Origin: Antedon mediterranea
Lineage: Eukaryota; Echinodermata; Crinoidea; Comatulida; Antedonidae
Assembly (NCBI RefSeq): GCF_964355755.1
Contig: NC_092672.1
Coordinates: forward strand, 31,120,501-31,184,500
Direction of reading: 5' to 3'
Length of the DNA stretch: 64,000 nucleotides
Shown: positions 57,381 through 64,000 of the stretch, piece by piece
How the letters are laid out: the number at the start of each line of letters is the position of its first letter
Position numbering within the stretch: the first letter of the stretch is position 1
Position numbers and translations under genes: made by a program
Notes under the pieces: generated by a model
The model's input: only the letters and a program-made list of their open reading frames with translations
Databases searched by the model: none
Told to the model about the DNA's origin: nothing

Positions 57381-58716
57381 ATGGATTAAAGAATAGAAGG
57401 ATATGCATCAACGTGAGATCAAGGGTTCCTTGACTCTCGCCGACAGACCGCGGACCGCCCACAATGTTATCAGTTTAATTAACCGCATGGTAACAACGAA
57501 ACGGTCGCGTGCCTATTATATTGTTTACTGCACATGTGCAACGACATTTAACCTTGTTGGCTACGCTTCTTTCGCACGTTCTTTGGTGGCATGATGTTTT
57601 AGCGCTAGCAACAATGGCGACGAACAATTTATACGACGACGAATTTAGTTATAACCTTTCTGATGAGGAATTGTAGATGCTATAATTGTAATTAGTATAG
57701 GTTTCTGCCGCGATTGATCTACGCTAATGTTTTTATGACCTGTAGTAGCCCTACATCTGAGACAATAGGCCTAACTATTTGTTGTCTCATCCTCCTACAT
57801 GTAAAATTACAAAATCAGCAAGGATACTAGGCCTAGGCTTTCTAGGCTTACTAGTAAACCATATGATTTGCCGACATTGATACTGCCTAGGTAGACAACG
57901 TGTAATCATGATCTATATACTCACCGTTGTCTTACTTCTTGTGTGAATAATAATACGTACTTCGTTTGTTCGTGATTAAGTTTGCCCTGCGTGTACTTTT
58001 CAAAAGGACCGCTAGGTAACGAATCGCAACTATACATAGCCAGCCAATCCCGGATCAGGGATCGCTGTTTTCATTCAATTAGACCCGGTGATTGGATGTG
58101 ATGTGGATGACATAACCACTAGCCAATCACCAGGCACTACAATTTAAATATAATCACATCGATAATTAAGGAGATTTATGAAGAAACCACTGCTTAGCCA
58201 TTTATTAAAACCACGATTGTTGCATGGGTGAACACCGGCCACGCTAACAACATACATGGTCAAATGCATAATTTAATATTCTATAGATTAACGCAATTTT
58301 TAATGACAGAAGATGGCAGGCAAATAATGATAATTTAAATATAAAAATTGCATATTTTATTAATATTACCAACTACTTAAAATTACCAGTCGTAAGAAAG
58401 TGAACTTTTCGTAGTCCGATTGTGATGAAACTAAAACAGAATTATTCAGCAATATATTTTTGTTGTCAATTAATCATCGACGCAGACATGTCAATAGAAC
58501 ATTCAGACTGCGCATACGATTTCTACATGGTTACGTTTTGGTCTAAAAAAATGTAACAGTTGATTCGCAGCGTTTTACAGAGGGCCGCGGTTAGAGACAC
58601 GGGGTTCAATGAACGTGTTTGTTTGATTGGCAGCAGTGCTTTAGTATAGGCAAGCGCGTTGTAAAATCGTTTGATGTCACCGTCGATGCATATCCTTCTA
58701 TTCTTTAATCCATGGT
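57381..58716. mobile_element. 1.3 kb DNA element with about 30-bp inverted termini
   Basis: ATGGATTAAAGAATAGAAGG followed by ATATGCATC (57381-57410) recurs inverted at about 58685-58714. The interior carries two small open frames near 57403-57680, one ending DDEFSYNLSDEEL, not recognised as a known transposase. It is more GC-rich than its flanks. Superfamily unknown. Confidence 0.55.
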
Positions 58717-59015
58717 TTAATAAAGATATAGTTTGAAATGCTCTATTTAATCATATCGGGTATTATTAAATAAATAGCCAGTTTGAGGATGTATATTATG
58801 ATTGGATTCAGTTTTCCTTTTGTAGTTAATTTTAGCTTATCAATCAATTAACTCAATTCGCAATTAAACAATCAAGTTTTATCAAAGAACTTATAACACA
58901 AGAATCTCCTGTTCTTCAATTTGCATTCAAAACACAGTATCGGAAGTACAGGGTTAAAAGGTCAAACTGGGCGACGCCATTTCACAGCATGGAGCAGCGC
59001 CCCCTCCAAACTAGG

Positions 59016-59188
59016 AAGTCAATTACTCTACCCCCTAGAGAGTATTAGCAGAACCCCTCTATGATTTTGACTTTCTAATTTGATGCGGGCGCCCTACTCC
59101 TCAGTCAATTACTCTATCCCCCCTAGAGCATTAGCAGATCCCCTCTATGATTTTGACTTTCTAATTTGATGCGGGCGCCCTACTCCAT
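59016..59188. repeat. 85-bp tandem duplication
   Basis: Two adjacent copies of a unit running from AGTCAATTACTCTA to GGGCGCCCTACTCC, with a few differences. The second copy ends at the target duplication of the 59189 element. Confidence 0.8.
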
Positions 59189-60273
59189 GGGGTGTCACGA
59201 AAGCTCAGACCACGAAAGCTCAGACCCCCTAAGACCTAAGATCACGAAAGCTAAGACCCAACACCTAAGATTACAAATACTAAGATATACTACAGATTAA
59301 AAACAATACTTGTTTATCCATACATAATTTTAAACACAGTAGGTTTCATTTATTACCATAAATATAATTTAATACTACCGCAAAACATAGATAAACTCAC
59401 ATTATTTTCGCCTGTTGAGTAAATGTATATTTTTTCTTTACAACAAACAAACTTGACGGGTTGTTTGTTGGTATATATTTACTCCATTGTGTTGGTTCAG
59501 AGGATGTTTTTCTTACGCACCTGCCTTTCTTGTATTTTGACTCCAAATTTGTTGACTAACTTTATCCTGAACACCAAACTTTAAAATTAGGACTTATAAG
59601 TACTTTCAGAAGGAGAAACACATAATAACAAATAAATAAATCCTTTAAATTGATGATTTTACATATGTGTTTCTTTGTATACTGTAATGTAACTCCTCGA
59701 GCTCCCACCATGCTCAATGTTTTTGTTTCCATGGAGCGCCAAAAGAGCAACAATAATAGTACAAGCATAAAAACAGAAAGAAAACGAAACAAAAAAACTT
59801 ATCATGATTTTTAAATTAAAATTTATTTGCCAGTATTTATTTCTTCGTACTTGCATGATTATACTATTATCATTACAATTTTAATTTTACATTGTTCCAT
59901 CCACTCCACACTGTAGATGGACTCCACAGAGTTTTCAGCCCTCTATATAATTTTTGCTCTTTTGACGTTCCATAGAAACAAAAACATTGAACATGGGGTA
60001 GGCCTACTGTAGTACTGTAGGCTAGTCATTTTGTGTGCGAGAAAAACGTCTGTAAAATCATCAATTTAAAAATGTATTTGTTACTTTTTATGTGATTCTT
60101 TTTCATGAAAGTGCCAATTCTAAGGTGTGGTATTCAGAATAAATGTTGGGAGTTAAAATACAAGGCAGGTGCGAAAGATAAATATTTGTAATCTTAGGTG
60201 TTGGGTCTTAGCTTTCGTGATCTTAGGTCTTAGGGGGTCTGAGCTTTCGTGGTCTGAGCTTTCGTGACACCCC
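59189..60273. mobile_element. 1085-bp fold-back DNA transposon, 8-bp target duplication
   Basis: Perfect inverted termini of about 91 bp begin GGGGTGTCACGAAAGC. They are bounded by an exact 8-bp duplication TACTCCAT (59181-59188 and 60274-60281). Each terminus contains the sub-repeat CACGAAAGCTCAGACC twice and a variant once. A second inverted pair (about 59515-59760 with 59935-60175) makes most of the element a long hairpin. The left arm has a 230-bp insertion. The 8-bp duplication suits hAT, P or Merlin; no transposase is present. Confidence 0.85.
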
Positions 60274-60559
60274 TACTCCATGGCTCACAATGGCTCCACC
60301 CATAGCTTTATTCTATCCCACAATGCCTTTCGAAATTGTTACGCGCTTCGGACGAACAGGAGATTCTTGTGTTATAAGTTCTTTGGTTTTATTTAAAAGA
60401 AGTCCGTGGCCTGGGCCTACTGATATGTACAGAACAAAATTATAATCTTTAAACTCATAGTTACCCACATACCCCAACATTAGAGTAAACAACATTTCTA
60501 GTTTCCCAGAACCTTCGTCGTCGTACCATCTATCTCCATGATACACGTGTGCCATGTGT

Positions 60560-61135
60560 TTTTTGTGATTCAAATTTTATTTTGCTATATAAAAGAATAT
60601 AGTGAAAATTGTGAATTTAAAGACTTAAGGTATAAGTTTCTATCTTGTATAAACGATATTCTCTTGAAGTGTAATTGTGATTCCAAAAATATTTTCACCA
60701 CTCTCTCAAATTATAAAGAAGTCTACTTTCCAATTTCTGAAATCTTAAGAAAACTTAACTCTATAATTATAGATGAATGGAGAATTGAATTACAAAATAA
60801 ATCAAGTCTCCACATCTATGAAACATTAAAATCAAAACATGGACTTGAAAACTACTTAATTGATAAAACTAATTTTGAAGGTGCTGCATTAAAATTTAAA
60901 ACTCGTTCAAATACCTTTGAATGATAGAACTGCAAATTGCAATATTGATAATAATAAAAAATGTAAATTATGCGGTACAAATTTGAACGAAGGGGTTGAT
61001 AGTTGCTTTTGCCTTTTTACTTTTCTGTTAATTGTTATATTTGATATTGTAAAGGATGCACCTTTGTGCTAAGTGTGCCACCGATCTAAAGGTGTAATTC
61101 CAAATTAATAAATAAATACATAAATAAAATAGAGG
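60560..61135 (+). mobile_element. 5'-truncated LINE 3' fragment
   Basis: A plus-strand open frame from about 60560 to 60924 contains IIDEWRIELQNKSSLHIYET and KSKHGLENYLIDKTNFEGA. After a frame break the next frame contains KKCKLCGTNLNE, a zinc-knuckle end typical of LINE ORF2 C-termini. An AATAAATAAATACATAAAT-type tail closes the copy at about 61090-61130. This family differs from the 38-42 kb LINE. Confidence 0.65.
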
Positions 61136-62697
61136 GCGACAAATAGGTTTTTTAACTTATCAGAGCCAATTGCTTTCTATTTTCACGGTAGTAGTTTAGG
61201 TCTGTCAAGACAAAATGTGGTCCGGGCCAAAATCGGTCCAACCGGACCAGTTTTGGCTCTAAATTTGTGGCCAAAAGCAGCCCACCACTGCCAATATTGG
61301 TCCGAGTTTTTCTTCAGTCGATTTTAACTGAATTACTACTAGGCCTATGATTATGTTTGAAGTTGTTTATGGCTAGAAAAATATTAGGGGTATACAATGA
61401 CATCCATGAAATGGACTCGCACACAGGTCAACGTTTCAATATCTTTATCCGATATTTTTATTTTAGTTTACAGTATACAGTACTTAATATTCAAATGAAT
61501 CATAATTAATAATGATGATGTAATTGCAATGATGAGCGTAGAGCCGCAAATCGCAGACTTCCTGATGAAAATGTATATACTGTATAATAAATAAGACCTT
61601 AAAATCAAAGAAATTCAGAAAAAAATCTTTACAAATCACAGCATGATACCTACTGTAGTATTTTAATCATTTATAAAGAGCTGATCAATATTATGAATTC
61701 ATGAGGACTACCCATCAGACTAAAAACACATCTTATTCACACCTATTTTAATAGATAAAACTATTATTATTATTATTACATTAACTGTACACTGTATTTT
61801 TGCACTGTATTTTAATTAATGTTTAAGTAAATTAAATTGTATTTTTGTTACTGTTGCACATATTCTTTATTTACTTAACACTATTAAAGCACCTAATTTA
61901 TGCATAAACATTAATTGAACAACATGGGTGAGTTTAAACAATATTGCAGTTGACAAATAATAATGCATTTACAAATTAAATTCTCATAATCTTTTTGTTA
62001 ACATTTTAAATATTGTGTGGAAGTTTAAAGATATACTGTACGCTGAAAAAATAAATAATTTTTTTTAACGTGTTGCTGAATATGCCATTTTAATGTCACA
62101 TGATAGTTATTCACTTTGACCAAAAATTAAATCGAAAAAAAACATATATATTACATTTACAAAAAAACTTTAAACAGAAATACAGCAGTCATTTTGAGGA
62201 GTCTCTGCCCTGTTTACCTCACTGTCGCTTATTGTTTTTAAATATTTTATTACACCTTATTTATAGAGGGTGACCCTAAACAGCGTATTCTGACAATCAA
62301 GGGGCCCTCTTGATGAGTGACAGTGGCTGTGTGTATACTATTACACCGGGGTAACCCCCTACTCGCCTCGAAAGATGTACTAGGTTCTTTAAAGTGTTTA
62401 GCTGACCTTCTAGTAGATTAATAGTATCTCAAGGATTCTATGATAAATGGTTACTTGTTGATGCTGTTGCCTAGTTCACGCTCTAGTAAATCAATAGTAC
62501 CTCTATGATAAATATTTACTTGTTGATATCATAAAACAAAAATATTTAAAATAAATAATAATATTAATTTAAACCTGATATATAAACACTTCACAAAAGG
62601 GAGACATACATAATTGATACCATGATAAAATGTTTACATGATATAGGAAGAAAATTGCGTAAATTGCACAGTAAAAATAGCGCTTGAATTTGCATCA
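61136..62697. other. no gene seen downstream of the DNAJC16 C-terminal exon
   Basis: AT-rich sequence with one partial MITE (62025-62200) and a run of ATT triplets near 61763. It probably includes the 3' UTR of the 62698 exon. Confidence 0.4.
62025..62200. repeat. partial TAAAGATGTATTGT MITE copy
   Basis: TTTAAAGATATACTGTACGC, then GAATATGCCATTTTAATGTC and TCACTTTGACCAAAAATT, match the family core; the right end is missing. Confidence 0.55.
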
Positions 62698-63066
62698 TCA
62701 GGAGTCAAAGGTCGGCCATTCATTAACATTTATTCTCGATATTGAACCATCATACAGTCTATCCATCCACATCGACAGTGGAGCGTATAAATTACGAACA
62801 GAAACTCTGCCGGTTTCCTCGTCAGATCCGCTATCAGAATCGCTAAATCCTACTGATTCTGGGTTGACTTGCACGTTCTTATGAGCGGCACGGTACGCGC
62901 TCATCTGCGTTTGTGCGTCATATAAACAATAGTATTTTCTATGTGCGTTAATGGCTAGTATGTTCCCAATGACATTGTTAACATCCAGTGTACCTGGTCT
63001 CTGATTGGTCAATTGTTCATACCAAAAGCTATATTGATCAACTTGTAAAAAAGAGAACTGCCAACC
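62698..63066 (-). CDS. DNAJC16: DNAJC16 C-terminal exon, second copy or displaced piece
   Basis: An open frame of 122 codons plus TGA follows a splice acceptor (AATGCAG). It contains FSFLQVDQYSFWYEQL, NILAINAHRKYYCLYDAQ and a terminal SMWMDRLYDGSISRI..EWPTFDS. These match the end of vertebrate DNAJC16 in order (FSFLSLDKHREWLEYLL, YVLALNGHKKYFCLF, LSLWMERLLEGSLQRFYIPSWPELD). An acidic serine-rich linker (GFSDSDSGSDEETG) separates the last two blocks. The exon is on the minus strand but upstream of the 5' end of copy A (56107), so it cannot be its last exon by simple splicing. It is most easily the last exon of a second DNAJC16 gene whose body lies beyond 64000. The upstream intron holds a 20-bp minisatellite. 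An inversion or assembly misplacement of copy A's own terminus is the alternative. Confidence 0.85.
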   Translation of the reverse strand, partial: GWQFSFLQVDQYSFWYEQLTNQRPGTLDVNNVIGNILAINAHRKYYCLYDAQTQMSAYRAAHKNVQVNPESVGFSDSDSGSDEETGRVSVRNLYAPLSMWMDRLYDGSISRINVNEWPTFDS

Positions 63067-63220
63067 CTGCATTCTGTGAATATTTAAAATAATGTAAAGA
63101 TAACATTTTTTACAGTACCATTTTCTAACATACATGTACTTACAATGTGCCAATATTAAACCAATATCATAATTTCCGGGATATATTTTGTAACACGCAA
63201 CCGTGACACAATGTACTAAG

Positions 63221-63860
63221 TATGAAAGTGTGCACAATGTCACACTTGGCTGAACAATGTCACACTTGACTGCACAATATCACACTTGACTGCACAATGT
63301 CACACTTGGCTGCACAATGTCACACTTGGCTGCACAATGTCTCACTTGACTGCACAAGGACCCCGTTGGAAACAAGTCCGTAGAGGACTTTTATGAGTTA
63401 TCCTTGGCATCCTTGTTTTATATTGGTATTTTTATATTTGCTAATTTTAATTGTATGTCTGTGATATTTTATGTACTGATGCCGAAATAAATCAAATCAA
63501 ATCTCACACTTGACGGCACAATATCACACTTGGCTGCACAATCTCACACTTGACTGCACAATCTCACACTTGACTGCACAATATCACACTTGGCTGCACA
63601 ATGTCACACTTGATTGCACAATGTCACACTTGATTGCACAATATCACAATTGACTGCACAATGTCACACTTGGCTGCACAATGTCACACTTGGCTGCACA
63701 ATGTCACACTTGGCTGCACAATGTCACACTTGACTGCACAATATCACACTTGGCTGCACAAAGTCACACTTTACTGCACAAAGTCACACTTTACTGCACA
63801 AAGTCACACTTGGCTGCACAATATCATACTTGATTGCACAATGTCCCACTTGACTGCACT
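63221..63860. repeat. 20-bp minisatellite, about 25 copies, interrupted
   Basis: The unit CTGCACAATGTCACACTTGG, with variants at a few positions (GTC/ATC, GGC/GAC), runs head to tail in both parts. It is split by a 146-bp insertion at 63357-63502. It lies in the intron upstream of the DNAJC16 C-terminal exon. Confidence 0.95.
63357..63502 (+). mobile_element. LINE 3' tail inserted in the minisatellite
   Basis: Begins GGACCCCGTTGGAAACAAGT and ends GCCGAAATAAATCAAATCAAAT, the usual form of CR1/L2-like 3' ends. It is not repeat-unit sequence and is present once in the array. Confidence 0.7.
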
Positions 63861-64000
63861 TGTTCAAATAAATAGGGTATTATAAAACGCATGGAGAAAT
63901 AAGTTAGGAACTTATTTCTCAATGATAAAACCAGAGTTCAGCTCTTTGAGAAATGTGCAACTTTAAATGTGCTGAATCAAGTGCAGGTAACATATATAAT

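Noticed and set aside
60313-60573. Minus-strand ORF with RWYDDEGSGKLEMLF
   Set aside because: Looks protein-like, but it starts at a truncated LINE border and contains the 31-bp inverted repeat. No family or splice partner was found, so it was not called as a gene.
63221-63860. CRISPR-like array of regular short repeats
   Set aside because: Units are contiguous with no spacers, in an animal genome; it is a minisatellite.
63634-63885. Plus-strand ORF with repeated HTWLHNV-type units
   Set aside because: It is the minisatellite read in one frame; the unit has 20 bases, so the frame changes each copy.

Overview
This is an AT-rich, intron-rich animal nuclear window. It resembles a marine invertebrate deuterostome, most likely an echinoderm. 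That placement rests on the frequent GTAGGCCTAC/TAGGCCTA words, short exons in long introns, metazoan-only gene families and a very dense load of mobile elements. I cannot name the species.

Three recognisable protein-coding genes carry the conserved sequence. (1) MORN1 lies on the minus strand, 17722 down to 4716. I can assemble it as 15 coding exons whose splice phases all agree (627 aa): a MORN-repeat ladder, then a C-terminal region ending in the conserved GEYVIMI block. (2) SDF4 (Cab45, a six-EF-hand calcium-binding protein of the secretory pathway) lies on the plus strand, 22578 to 29893, with six coding exons (347 aa) ending in HDEF. MORN1 and SDF4 are divergent and are separated by a 4.1 kb inverted-repeat element. 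(3) DNAJC16 (J domain plus thioredoxin-like domains, ER membrane) lies on the minus strand from 56107. Eight phase-consistent exons run down to 45052, after which the gene becomes hard to follow around a full LINE insertion. A separate DNAJC16 C-terminal exon, also minus strand, sits at 62698-63066, upstream of the first copy. It implies a second copy entering from beyond the right edge, or a rearrangement or assembly error. All three families map to human 1p36, so the window looks like an old syntenic block.

The rest is mostly mobile DNA. From left to right: diverged repeats (1-4200); clustered MITEs (4.97-6.15 kb); the 4.1 kb inverted repeat with a Merlin-like zinc-ribbon exon (18.1-22.2 kb); a nearly fresh Ty1/copia LTR element lacking reverse transcriptase, antisense in SDF4 intron 3 (24708-27673); a 28S rRNA fragment in SDF4 intron 5; a block of MITEs, tandem repeats and unassigned exon-like pieces (30-37.5 kb); a two-ORF LINE with intact motifs (37.66-42.5 kb); Harbinger-like elements inside DNAJC16 introns (47.6-48.5 and 52.0-52.8 kb); several fold-back elements (49.6, 54.9, 57.4-58.7, 59.2-60.3 kb); a truncated LINE (60.5-61.1 kb); and a 20-bp minisatellite (63.2-63.9 kb).

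The most unusual signal is a set of intronic elements with similar GGGCCTGTTTCTGCTG-type ends. Each is filled with its own short palindromic word repeated many times (TACCGTAT, AATCGATT or AACCGGTT), and one carries a Harbinger-type Myb/SANT fragment.
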